Below the pieces are notes generated by a model. It made no database searches. It was not told the DNA's origin and worked only from the letters and a program-made list of their open reading frames with translations. This document shows, piece by piece, positions 40,392-48,935 of a DNA stretch of 64,000 bases (positions are counted from its first letter, which is position 1; every line of letters begins with the position of its first letter). A program made the translations under genes and the position numbers. Source of the stretch: Streptomyces luteogriseus (lineage in GTDB: Bacteria > Actinomycetota > Actinomycetes > Streptomycetales > Streptomycetaceae); contig NZ_JACHMS010000001.1 in NCBI RefSeq assembly GCF_014205055.1, positions 8,212,501 to 8,276,500 of the forward strand, read 5' to 3'.

Positions 40392-42110
40392 GTGCCCCCT
40401 GCGCTCGACCACGAGTTCGTCCGCGCGGTGGCCGGCGCCGCCGACCGGCTGGCCGCGCCGCTGGCGGCCGGCCCCGACGAGGAACCCGCCGGTGTGCCCC
40501 ACCGCGCTCTGGCGCGCCGGGTGAAGACCTTGATCGCGGCGTACCGGTCCCCGGACTCGGCACTGCACGGCAGCAGCCGGGCCGTCGCCGCCGCGACGGC
40601 CCACCTCCGGGCCCTGCGGGCCGTGCAGACATCCACCGGCCTCTTCGCCGGCGGCGACAACGTGCAGTCACCGCCGGACTCCGGGTTCACCGTCAACGAC
40701 GTGTGTGACGCGCACGTCCTCGCCGCCGGCGCGGGGCCGGAACTGCGTGATGTCACAGCCGCGCTCGCCGAGATCGCCGGCGCCGCGACCGGCAGTCTCC
40801 TGACCGGTGGGGTGCACACCCCGAACCACCGCTGGGAGCTGTGCGCGGCGCTGGCCCGGCTGCACAGGTCGTTCCCCGACGACCGGCTCCTCGACCGCGT
40901 CGGGGAGTGGCTCGCCGAGGGCGTGGACATCGACGCGGAGGGCCTGTACTCGGAACGCAGCGCCAACTACGCGGCCCACGTGTCCAACCCGTCGCTGCTG
41001 CTGCTGGCCGAGGTCCTCGGCCGCGCCGACCTGCTGGACGCCGTCGAACGCAATCTCGCCACGACCCTGGACCTCATCAGGCCGGACGGCACGGTGGAGA
41101 CCGTCCTCTCGCGGCGGCAGGACCAGAACCACCCGTTCCCGCTGGCGCCCTATCTGCCGCACTACCGGCTGCTCGCGATCCGCACCGGCCGGGGCGACTT
41201 CAGCCGGGCGGCGCTCCTCGCGGCCGCCGGCGGCATCGACGACCCCGATCTGCTCGCCGAGACCCTCCTCACCCCGGACCTGTGCCGGGTCCTGCCGGCA
41301 CCGGACGCGGAGCCCCTTCCGCGCGACCGGTACCTCACCACGGCCCGCCTCGCCGCACGCGCGTCGGCCACCGCGCACACGGTGGTGTACGGCGGCTCCG
41401 ACGTGCCCGAGCACCGGCGCATCCGCTCGGGCCTCGCCTGCAACCCCACCTTCCTGCGCCTGTTCGCCGGGAACGCGGTCCTCGACGCGGTCCGGCTCTC
41501 CCGGGGATTCTTCGACCTGGGCCCGTTCCGCGCCGCCGCCGTGCAGCAGCCCGCCGACAACCGCTACCGACTCACCGAAACCCTCACCGCCGCCTACTAC
41601 CAGCCGCTGTCGCCGGCCCGGCGCCGCGACGACGGCGCCTACCGGATGGCGGACGAGGGACGCTTCTCGGCCGCGATGGCCTTCCCGGACCGGCCGCGGG
41701 ACGAGGTCTCCCACACGACCCACGTCGAGGTGGACCTGCGGGAGGACGGCGCAGACCTGCGGATCGACATCAGCGGACCAAGGGTGCCCTGGTCCCTCGA
41801 ACTGACCTTCCGGCCCGGTGGTGTGCCGGAGGGCGCCGTACCGCTCGGCGACGGGCGCTGGTGTCTGCCGGCCGGGCCGATGACCTACCGGGTCGGTGAC
41901 GACGAGATCCGGGTCGAGGCCGACGTGGCGTCAGGCGAACCGCTGGCCGGGCCGGACCGGAGCGACGTCATGCGGTACGACCCGGGGCAGGACTACAGCG
42001 TGGTGGGCGGCACGGATGCGACGACCGGGAACCGCGTCTACCTCGGTGGACTCGGCCCGCACACCCTGACCGTCGCACTGCGCGCCCGTCGGACGGCACC
42101 TGTCGTCTGA
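40392..42110 (+). CDS. Unassigned 572-residue protein of the sugar operon, possible alpha/alpha-toroid enzyme
   Basis: A cytoplasmic 572-residue protein without signal or membrane helix, starting at GTG 40392, 2 bp after the permease stop. The first about 400 residues look all-helical, with repeated pairs such as TAALAEIAGAATGSLL and LLAEVLGRADLLDAVERNLA; the last 120 look beta-rich (HVEVDLREDGADLRIDISG). The motifs HTPNHRWELCAAL and LYSERSANYAAHVSNP contain conserved-looking His, Glu, Arg and Tyr residues. That layout recalls alpha/alpha-toroid polysaccharide lyases or glycoside hydrolases of the heparinase II/III kind. I cannot assign a family. Coupling to the importer suggests it breaks down the imported oligosaccharide. 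Confidence 0.7.
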   Translation: MPPALDHEFVRAVAGAADRLAAPLAAGPDEEPAGVPHRALARRVKTLIAAYRSPDSALHGSSRAVAAATAHLRALRAVQTSTGLFAGGDNVQSPPDSGFTVNDVCDAHVLAAGAGPELRDVTAALAEIAGAATGSLLTGGVHTPNHRWELCAALARLHRSFPDDRLLDRVGEWLAEGVDIDAEGLYSERSANYAAHVSNPSLLLLAEVLGRADLLDAVERNLATTLDLIRPDGTVETVLSRRQDQNHPFPLAPYLPHYRLLAIRTGRGDFSRAALLAAAGGIDDPDLLAETLLTPDLCRVLPAPDAEPLPRDRYLTTARLAARASATAHTVVYGGSDVPEHRRIRSGLACNPTFLRLFAGNAVLDAVRLSRGFFDLGPFRAAAVQQPADNRYRLTETLTAAYYQPLSPARRRDDGAYRMADEGRFSAAMAFPDRPRDEVSHTTHVEVDLREDGADLRIDISGPRVPWSLELTFRPGGVPEGAVPLGDGRWCLPAGPMTYRVGDDEIRVEADVASGEPLAGPDRSDVMRYDPGQDYSVVGGTDATTGNRVYLGGLGPHTLTVALRARRTAPVV

Positions 42111-42121
42111 CTGCGGCGAAG

Positions 42122-42152
42122 GGCCGGCACCGAGACGTTCACGGTGCCGGCC
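42122..42152 (+). terminator. Hairpin terminator of the second sugar operon
   Basis: GGCCGGCACCG (42122-42132) pairs with CGGTGCCGGCC (42142-42152) around a 9-nt loop, 12 bp after the stop of the last operon gene and before the convergent GNAT gene. It likely ends transcription of the importer operon. Confidence 0.75.
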
Positions 42153-42213
42153 GGCAAAGCGGCGGGCGACGCGAACGGGGAGCCGGAACTCGGGCTGTCC
42201 GCCGGAGAACGGC

Positions 42214-42723
42214 TCACCCCTCGCAGACCGGGGCCACGACCTCCGGAGCCTGAGCGGCGAGTTCCCCGAGGGGCTCGCCGCTGAGCCGGCACACCTTCCA
42301 CTCGTCCAGGAACTCCACGCCGAGCGACTTGTAGAAGTCGATCGTCGGGGTGTTCCAGGCGAGGACCCACCACTCGAAGCGGTCGTACCCGTCGCGCCGG
42401 CAGATCGCGGCGAGGGCGGCGAGCAGGGCCTTGCCGTACCCCGCGCCCCGGGCGTGCGGACGGACATAGAGGTCCTCCAGGTGCATGCCGCGCGTACCCG
42501 TCCAGGTCGAGAAGCGCGGGAACCACAGGGCGAAGCCCATGACCTCACCCGTGCCGTCGTCCTCGGCGATCAGGGCGAAGGCGGCGGGGTGCTCACCGAA
42601 CAGCGCCGCGCGCAGCTGCTCCTCGGTGGCCCGGGCCTGCTCCTCGGCCCGCTCGTACGCGGCGAGTTCACGGACCATCGACCGGATCTCGGGGATGTCG
42701 TTCACGGTGGCGGACCTGATCAT
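42214..42723 (-). CDS. GNAT N-acetyltransferase, diamine/thialysine (SSAT) type
   Basis: A 169-residue acetyltransferase. It begins MIRSATVNDIPEIRSMVRELAAYE, and the acetyl-CoA motif is LYVRPHARGAGYGKALLAAL at about residues 88-107. It continues YDRFEWWVLAWNTPTIDFYKSLGVE, where the W-V-L-x-W-N and Y residues are typical of spermidine/spermine acetyltransferase-like enzymes. It would acetylate a polyamine or thialysine. ATG 42723 is chosen on homology; ATG 42741 is possible. No partner genes. Confidence 0.87.
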   Translation of the reverse strand: MIRSATVNDIPEIRSMVRELAAYERAEEQARATEEQLRAALFGEHPAAFALIAEDDGTGEVMGFALWFPRFSTWTGTRGMHLEDLYVRPHARGAGYGKALLAALAAICRRDGYDRFEWWVLAWNTPTIDFYKSLGVEFLDEWKVCRLSGEPLGELAAQAPEVVAPVCEG

Positions 42724-42793
42724 GGGCCGATCATGCCCCATCCCGGCAGGGCAGAAAACCGGATCGTGGGGCGGACACCGCGAGGGCCCGGCG

Positions 42794-43390
42794 TCACAGC
42801 GGCAGACCGATCAGACCCTGTCCTCGGCGGCAGGCTTCGGTCACCACGGTGCCCCACTCCCGCAGCAGCACCGAGAACTCGTCGAAGTTCTCGATCCACC
42901 GCCCGGCGCACGCGGCATGGACACCGTACGGCTCACGCAGGTCCTCCAGCAGCGGCTCGGCCCGCGCCCAGTGCCCGGTCAGGGCGTGCACTGTCGCGGG
43001 CGGGCAGGTCAGCAGCAGTCGGCGGTCCTCCGGGAACAGACCGGTGATGACGCCGTCGTCGGCTTCGCCGTCCGCGTCCCAGATCAGGTCCATCAGGAAG
43101 GCGTCCACGTGCTCGCGCGCTTCCGGGGCGACGTGCTCCCGTAGGTCGTCCCAGGCCTGCCCGGCCCAGAAGTGCGGCTTGTACGAGCCGGTCGTGCTGT
43201 GGAACTCGTACCGGCCGCACCACGCCACGTCCGGTGCCGCCGGCCAGATCCAGCCCCGCTGCGGCTCCGCGTCCCAGCGGAACGCGTCGTCGGAGGACGC
43301 GGCGTGCGCCAGCAGCTCGTACCGGTCCTCGACCGGTGTCCCTTCGAGCCGTTCCCAGTCGACCGCCAGCACCGTGATGTCCAAGCCCAT
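42794..43390 (-). CDS. Hypothetical protein, tryptophan-rich
   Basis: A 198-residue acidic soluble protein beginning MGLDITVLAVDWERLEGTPVED. It contains several tryptophan-rich segments (GWIWPAAPDVAWCGRYEFH and GQAWDDLREHV). No signal, helix or known domain is identified. It lies between the GNAT and P-loop kinase genes on the same strand, 22 bp after the kinase, so it may be co-transcribed with it. Function unknown. Confidence 0.7.
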   Translation of the reverse strand: MGLDITVLAVDWERLEGTPVEDRYELLAHAASSDDAFRWDAEPQRGWIWPAAPDVAWCGRYEFHSTTGSYKPHFWAGQAWDDLREHVAPEAREHVDAFLMDLIWDADGEADDGVITGLFPEDRRLLLTCPPATVHALTGHWARAEPLLEDLREPYGVHAACAGRWIENFDEFSVLLREWGTVVTEACRRGQGLIGLPL

Positions 43391-43412
43391 GCGGGCACCC
43401 TAGACGGATGGA

Positions 43413-44069
43413 TCACGTCGACACGCGCGGTAGTGCCGACTCCGGTACCACGAGGTCGGCCCGGTCGCCGGTCGCGGCCACCAGTTCCGCGTTGCGCTGG
43501 TCGGAGCGTTCCACCCAGGCCACCGCATCCTCGTGCGTCTTGCCGAACCGCTCGTGGCGGGCGACCAGCCGGCGGACACGCTCGGGCTCGGGCAGCTCGC
43601 AGAACCACACCTCGTCGAGGAGGGGACGGATGCGCGGCCAGGCGCCGGTGTTCAGGAGCAGGTAGTTGCCCTCGGTGATGACCAGACGGGCCGTCGGCGG
43701 TACCGGGATCGCGCCGGCGAGCGGCTGTTCCAGGACGCGTTCGAAACCGGGCGCGTAGACGACGTCGTCGCCGGGCCCGTCGCGCAGCCGCCGCAGCAGG
43801 GCCGCGTATCCGGCCGCGTCGAACGTGTCGGGCGCGCCCTTGCGGTCCCGGCGGCCGAGACGCTCCAGTTCGGCGTCGGCGAGGTGGAAGCCGTCCATGG
43901 GGACGTGCGCGACCCAGGGGTCACCCGTGCGGTTCAACTCCCGTACCAGGCGCTCGGCGAGCGTCGACTTGCCCGCGCCGGGGCTGCCCGCGATGCCGAG
44001 GATCGCGCGCCGGCCGCCCCGGGAAAGGGACCGGGCACGGAGGACGAGGTCGTCGAAGGTGAGCGGCAC
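43413..44069 (-). CDS. Nucleoside/nucleotide or sugar kinase of the P-loop uridine kinase-like family
   Basis: A 218-residue kinase with Walker A ILGIAGSPGAGKSTLAERL at about residues 20-40, the substrate region HVPMDGFHLADAELERLGR and VITEGNYLLL, and a later lid with RRLVARHERFGKT. This pattern matches the uridine kinase/pantothenate kinase/phosphoribulokinase-like group, whose bacterial members include fructose kinases. It starts at GTG 44069 without a strong ribosome binding site. It is divergent from the beta-phosphoglucomutase/GH65 pair, so a sugar substrate is possible but not shown. Confidence 0.82.
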   Translation of the reverse strand: MPLTFDDLVLRARSLSRGGRRAILGIAGSPGAGKSTLAERLVRELNRTGDPWVAHVPMDGFHLADAELERLGRRDRKGAPDTFDAAGYAALLRRLRDGPGDDVVYAPGFERVLEQPLAGAIPVPPTARLVITEGNYLLLNTGAWPRIRPLLDEVWFCELPEPERVRRLVARHERFGKTHEDAVAWVERSDQRNAELVAATGDRADLVVPESALPRVST

Positions 44070-44185
44070 AGAGAGAGTCTGCCACCCGGGGCCGGGTCCG
44101 AACGACGGACGCCTCGCATCCTCGCGCCCCGGCGTGTGGCGTGCGCCACTCACTGGAACATCTCCGGGCGGGGAACCGGTCCTGT

Positions 44186-44923
44186 ATGACGCAGCTCGGT
44201 CTCCCCGAAGACATCCACGCCTGCCTGTTCGACCTCGACGGAGTCGTGACCAAGACGGCCGTCGTGCACGCGGCCGCCTGGAAGGAGATGTTCGACGCCT
44301 TCCTGCGCGAGCGGGACGGCGCGGAGTTCCGGCCGTTCGAGGCAGCGGATTACGACGAGTACGTCGATGGGCGGCCACGCGCCGACGGGGTGCGAACCTT
44401 CCTCGCCTCCCGCGGCATCGACCTGCCGGACGGCGACCCGGACGACCCACCGGGAGCCGAGACCGTGCACGGACTCGGCAACCGCAAGAACGAGCTGGTC
44501 CTCGAGAAGATCCGCACCGACGGCGTCGAGGCCTACGACGGCACCCTGCGGTACCTGGAGGCCGTCCGCGCGCAGGGGCTCGGCACGGCGATCGTCTCCT
44601 CCAGCGCCAACTGCCGTGACGTGCTCCGCTCGATCGGCGCCGAGCACTTCTTCGACGTACGGATCGACGGCGTCGTCGCCGCGGAGCGCGAACTGCCCGG
44701 CAAGCCGCACCCCGACACGTTCCTGGCCGCCGCCGAGGACCTCGGCGTCGACCCGTCCCGGGCTGCCGTCTTCGAGGACGCCCTGGCCGGCATGGACGCG
44801 GGCCGTGCGGGCCGTTTCGGATACGTCGTCGGGGTCGACCGGGTCGGGCAGACCGACGCGCTGTACCGGCACGGCGCCGACGTCGTGGTGAAGGACCTCG
44901 CCGAACTGGGGGAGAGCGAGTGA
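44186..44923 (+). CDS. Beta-phosphoglucomutase family HAD hydrolase
   Basis: A 245-residue HAD-superfamily protein. Motif I is CLFDLDGVVT with the nucleophile Asp16 and general acid Asp18. The cap region has HGLGNRKNELVLEKI. Motif II is AIVSSSANCRDVL; motif III and IV are PGKPHPDTF and AVFEDALAGM. It should convert beta-glucose 1-phosphate to glucose 6-phosphate. Its stop overlaps the GTG of the GH65 gene (GTGA), the usual disaccharide phosphorolysis pair. Confidence 0.9.
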   Translation: MTQLGLPEDIHACLFDLDGVVTKTAVVHAAAWKEMFDAFLRERDGAEFRPFEAADYDEYVDGRPRADGVRTFLASRGIDLPDGDPDDPPGAETVHGLGNRKNELVLEKIRTDGVEAYDGTLRYLEAVRAQGLGTAIVSSSANCRDVLRSIGAEHFFDVRIDGVVAAERELPGKPHPDTFLAAAEDLGVDPSRAAVFEDALAGMDAGRAGRFGYVVGVDRVGQTDALYRHGADVVVKDLAELGESE

Positions 44924-47274
44924 TCACGCAGCGGGCGTACAACGTCGAGCCCTGGGCCGTACGCGAGACGGACCTCGACCTCGACGTCCTCGCGCAGAGC
45001 GAGTCCGTCTTCGCCCTGTCCAACGGCCACGTCGGATGGCGCGGCAACCTCGACGAGGGCGAACCCCACGGCCTGCCCGGCTCCTACCTCAACGGCGTCC
45101 ACGAACTGCATCCGCTGCCGTACGCCGAGGCCGGTTACGGCTACCCGGAGTCCGGCCAGACGTCCATCAACGTCACCAACGGCAAGGTGCTGCGGCTGCT
45201 GGTCGACGACGAACCGTTCGACCTGCGCTACGGGCGGCTGGTCACCCACGAGCGGACCCTCGACCTCAGGCGGGGCGTCCTGGAACGGGTCTGCGAATGG
45301 ACCTCACCGGCCGGCTCGACCGTCCGGGTGCGCTCCACGCGCCTGGTGTCCCTCACCCAGCGGGCGATAGCCGCCGTCGCCTATGAGGTGGAGCCCGTCG
45401 ACAGCCGGACCCGCGTGGTCGTCCAGTCGGAACTGGTCACCAACGAGAGCCTGCCCGAGCCGGACGGCGACCCGCGCGCCGCCAAGGCCCTGAAGTCGCC
45501 GCTGGAACCGGAGGAGGACCTGGCCACGGGCAGCCGGCTGCGCCTGGTGCACCGCACCCGCCGCAGCGGCCTGCGGGTCGCCGTGGCCGCCGACCACACC
45601 GTCACCGGTCCCGAACGGACCACCACAAGCAGCGAGTCCAACGTGGACGTGGCCCGGCTGACCATCACCTCCGTGCTGGAGCCGGGGGAGCGGCTGCGCG
45701 TGGAGAAGCTGGTCGCGCACGGCTGGTCCGGCGTCCGCTCCCGGCCCGCGATGAGCGACCAGGTCGAGGCGGCCCTGGCGGCGGCCGGGCACAGCGGCTG
45801 GCAGGGGCTCCTGGAGGACCAGCGGGCCTACCTCGACGACTTCTGGGCTCGTGCCGACGTCGAGATCGACGGCGACGAGGAGATCCAGCAGGCCGTTCGA
45901 TTCGCCCTCTTCCACGTCCTCCAGGCCGGTGCCCGCGCCGAGCAGCGCGCCATCCCCGCCAAGGGACTCACCGGCTCCGGCTACGACGGCCACGCCTTCT
46001 GGGACACCGAGGCGTTCGTGCTGCCGCTGCTGACGTACACCGCGCCGAAGTCCGCCGCCGAGGCCCTGCGCTGGCGCCTCGACACCCTGCCCGCCGCCCG
46101 GGAGCGCGCCGCCCAACTCGGTCTGCGCGGCGCCGCGTTCCCCTGGCGGACCATCGAGGGCTCGGAGGGCTCCGCCTACTGGCCGGCCGGCACGGCGGCC
46201 TTCCACGTGGGCGCCGACATCGCCGACGCCGTCGTGCGGTACGTGGCCGTCACCGGCGACGAGACCTTCGAACGCGAGGTCGGGGTGGAGCTGCTGGTGG
46301 AGACCGCCCGCCTGTGGCGCTCCCTCGGCCACCACGACGACCGGGGCACCTTCCACATCGACGGTGTCACCGGACCGGACGAGTACAGCGCCGTCGCCGA
46401 CGACAACGCGTACACCAACCTCATGGCCCGGGCGAACCTGCTGGCCGCCGCCGACGCCTGCAAACGCCACCCCGACGAGGCCGCACGGCTCGGCGCCGAC
46501 GAGGAGGAGCGGGCCGCCTGGCGGGACGCCGCCGAGGCCATGAACGTCCCCTACAACGAGGAACTCGGCGTGCACGAGCAGCACGCCGGCTTCACCCGCT
46601 ACCAGCGCTGGGACTTCGCCCGCACCGGCCCGGACCAGTACCCCCTGATGCTCCACTTTCCCTACTTTGACCTGTACCGCAAACAGGTCATCAAGCAAGC
46701 GGACCTGGTGCTGGCGATGTACACCTGCGGCGCGTTCTTCGAGGAGTTCTTCGACGAGGAGCAGATCGCCCGCAACTTCGGCTACTACGAGCCGCTGACC
46801 GTGCGCGACTCCTCCCTGTCCGCCTGCGTCCAGGCCGTCATGGCCGCCCGGGCCGGCCACCTCGATCTGGCGAGCGACTACACGGCCGAGGCCGCGCTGA
46901 TGGACCTCGGCGACCTGGAGCACAACACCCGCGACGGCCTGCACATCGCCTCGCTGGCCGGTACCTGGATGGCGCTGGTCGCCGGGTTCGGCGGCATGCG
47001 GTGCAGCGACGGCGCCCTGCGGTTCGCGCCCCGCCTGCCCGAGCGTTACAGCCGGCTCGCCTTCACGGTGGGCTTCCTCGGCCGGTGCCTGCGGGTGGAA
47101 CTGACAGCCGACCGGGCCACGTACACCCTGATCTCCGGCATGCCCCTGACCATCCGGCACCACGGCACCGAGCTCACGGTGAGCGAGGACGCCCCCGTCT
47201 CCCGGTCCATCCCCGACCTGCCCCATCGTCCGGCCCCGGGCCAGCCCCCGCACCGCGCCCCGAACGCCCGCTGA
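44920..47274 (+). CDS. Glycoside hydrolase family 65 disaccharide phosphorylase
   Basis: A 784-residue inverting phosphorylase of the GH65 family (trehalose, maltose, kojibiose or nigerose phosphorylase). An N-terminal beta-sandwich starts with SESVFALSNGHVGWRGNLDEG. The alpha/alpha-barrel includes GLTGSGYDGHAFWDTEAFVLP, and the general acid Glu is at about 488 in GVTGPDEYSAVADDNAYTN. The late KQADLVLAMY motif binds phosphate. Using inorganic phosphate it would yield beta-glucose 1-phosphate plus a sugar, which the coupled mutase turns to glucose 6-phosphate. The exact disaccharide cannot be told from sequence. Starts at GTG, overlapping the mutase by 4 bp. Confidence 0.92.
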   Translation: MITQRAYNVEPWAVRETDLDLDVLAQSESVFALSNGHVGWRGNLDEGEPHGLPGSYLNGVHELHPLPYAEAGYGYPESGQTSINVTNGKVLRLLVDDEPFDLRYGRLVTHERTLDLRRGVLERVCEWTSPAGSTVRVRSTRLVSLTQRAIAAVAYEVEPVDSRTRVVVQSELVTNESLPEPDGDPRAAKALKSPLEPEEDLATGSRLRLVHRTRRSGLRVAVAADHTVTGPERTTTSSESNVDVARLTITSVLEPGERLRVEKLVAHGWSGVRSRPAMSDQVEAALAAAGHSGWQGLLEDQRAYLDDFWARADVEIDGDEEIQQAVRFALFHVLQAGARAEQRAIPAKGLTGSGYDGHAFWDTEAFVLPLLTYTAPKSAAEALRWRLDTLPAARERAAQLGLRGAAFPWRTIEGSEGSAYWPAGTAAFHVGADIADAVVRYVAVTGDETFEREVGVELLVETARLWRSLGHHDDRGTFHIDGVTGPDEYSAVADDNAYTNLMARANLLAAADACKRHPDEAARLGADEEERAAWRDAAEAMNVPYNEELGVHEQHAGFTRYQRWDFARTGPDQYPLMLHFPYFDLYRKQVIKQADLVLAMYTCGAFFEEFFDEEQIARNFGYYEPLTVRDSSLSACVQAVMAARAGHLDLASDYTAEAALMDLGDLEHNTRDGLHIASLAGTWMALVAGFGGMRCSDGALRFAPRLPERYSRLAFTVGFLGRCLRVELTADRATYTLISGMPLTIRHHGTELTVSEDAPVSRSIPDLPHRPAPGQPPHRAPNAR

Positions 47275-47333
47275 CCCGCGGGTCAGGCACTTGGCCGAGT
47301 TCCGCCCTGCACGCCCGCGCCCCGCGGGTTAGC

Positions 47334-47353
47334 TTGATCGTGTTTTCGATCAA
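47334..47353. promoter_or_regulatory. 20-bp inverted repeat upstream of the membrane glycosyltransferase
   Basis: TTGATCG (47334-47340) is repeated in inverse as CGATCAA (47347-47353). It lies 19 bp before the start codon at 47372 and so would overlap the transcription start region. Possible operator; no regulator gene nearby. Confidence 0.4.
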
Positions 47354-47371
47354 CGGGGTAAGGGGCGGAGC

Positions 47372-48850
47372 ATGGCCGATGGCGCGAACGCCATCCTCGT
47401 ACGACGGCGAAGACGCGAGCAGACGCCCGGGCCGCGGATCAGCCGCTGGACGCGCGGCAATCGGCCGATCGCCGCCCTGTCCGCCGTCTTCACCCTCGCG
47501 CAGCTCGCCCTGGTCCGGCCCGTCCTGGGCCTCGGCTGGGACGAGATCGTGTACGTCAGCCAGGTCACCTCGCACCACCCCGCGGCGTTCTTCAGCGCCC
47601 CCCGCTCCCGCGGTGTCTCGCTGCTGGTCGCGCCCGTGGCGTCCTGGTCGTCGTCCGTCCCCCTGCTGCGCGTCTACCTCGCCCTGCTGTCCGGACTCGC
47701 CCTTTACCTGGCCCTGCGCACCTGGCGCGGCCTGTTCCCGACCCGTGTCCTGGTCACCGGCGGGGCCCTCTTCGCCTCCCTGTGGATGACCCTCTTCTAC
47801 GGTCCGCAGGCCATGCCCAACTACTGGGTCGCGATCGGCGCCCTGATCAGCGTCGGTTGCTTCCTGCGGGCCCGGGCGGAACGTTCCTCCACCAGGACCT
47901 TGTGGGGTCTCGCGGCGGGCGGCGCGCTCATGGCGTGGATGCGTCCCACCGACGCGGTCTACGTGGCCGTGCCGCTGCTCGTCCTCGCTCTGGTGCGCCG
48001 CCACCGGCGCCTGCTGCTCGTGTTCGCGGCAGGCCTCGCGGCCGGCGCCGTGCCCTGGGTGATCGAGGCGTACCTGAGCCACGGCGGCCTGGGGGCGCGG
48101 CTGGCGGAGGCCTCCCGGATCCAGGGCGGACTGGGCTGGCAGATCGCCGTCGACGACCAGCTGCGCAGCCTGGGCGGACGGGCCCTGTGCCGGCCCTGCA
48201 CCGGTTCGATGCCCACCCCCCTGGTCACCTTCTGGTGGTTCACCCTGCCCGTCCTGGCCGCCCTCGGGCTGGTCGTCGCGGCGCGGGCCCGGCGCCTGGA
48301 ACGGACCCTGGTCCCGCTGGCCTGTGCCACCACGGCCGCGCTGCCTTACCTCTTCATGATCGGCTACGCGGCCCCGCGCTTCCTCCAGCCGGTTTACGCG
48401 CTGCTCGCGATCCCGGTGGCCGACGCCCTGTGGCACCTGGTGAGAGGCCCGGGCGGATCATGGCGCCCGGTGGCCGCCCCCCTGGTCGCGCTCGTCCTGG
48501 CCGGGCATCTCGCGGCGCAGCTCGCCGTTCTGGACGGCGCCGTGGCCCGCAACACCGAGAGCCGCCGCGACTGGGGCCGCACCGCCGACGCCCTGCACCG
48601 GCTCGGCGTGCGCCCGCCCTGCCTGCTCACCGGCCTTGAGGCCATCCCGATCGGCTACTACACCGGCTGCTCCTCGGGGGCGACATCGGGGAACAACGAG
48701 AACACCACCGCGGCGGACATCCTGCGCACCGCGGAGCATCGCCCGGTCGCCCACCTGGCACCTGCCGGCGGCACGCCACCCCGCTATGCGCGGTCCTGGC
48801 CCGCCCACCGGATCTCGGACCTCGACGTCCGCGTGGCACCGCGCCGCTGA
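47372..48850 (+). CDS. Polytopic membrane glycosyltransferase (GT-C fold, GT39-like)
   Basis: A 492-residue integral membrane protein. After a basic tail, the first external loop holds LGLGWDEIVYVSQVTSHHP, with an Asp-Glu pair in the position of GT-C catalytic acids. About ten hydrophobic helices follow, and the C-terminal 120 residues are soluble with CSSGATSGNNENTT. It should use a polyprenyl-phosphate sugar and act on the outer membrane face. No acceptor is evident. The ATG follows GGGCGGAG. Only distantly similar to the 30746-32431 enzyme, but of the same type. Confidence 0.75.
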   Translation: MADGANAILVRRRRREQTPGPRISRWTRGNRPIAALSAVFTLAQLALVRPVLGLGWDEIVYVSQVTSHHPAAFFSAPRSRGVSLLVAPVASWSSSVPLLRVYLALLSGLALYLALRTWRGLFPTRVLVTGGALFASLWMTLFYGPQAMPNYWVAIGALISVGCFLRARAERSSTRTLWGLAAGGALMAWMRPTDAVYVAVPLLVLALVRRHRRLLLVFAAGLAAGAVPWVIEAYLSHGGLGARLAEASRIQGGLGWQIAVDDQLRSLGGRALCRPCTGSMPTPLVTFWWFTLPVLAALGLVVAARARRLERTLVPLACATTAALPYLFMIGYAAPRFLQPVYALLAIPVADALWHLVRGPGGSWRPVAAPLVALVLAGHLAAQLAVLDGAVARNTESRRDWGRTADALHRLGVRPPCLLTGLEAIPIGYYTGCSSGATSGNNENTTAADILRTAEHRPVAHLAPAGGTPPRYARSWPAHRISDLDVRVAPRR

Positions 48851-48935
48851 CCCCCGATCGCGTTTCCCGCCCGACCGGATCAGGTAGGAGTCGAGTGGAC
48901 GGTCATGACCGAGGAACCGTCTGCTGGGCCGTGTC

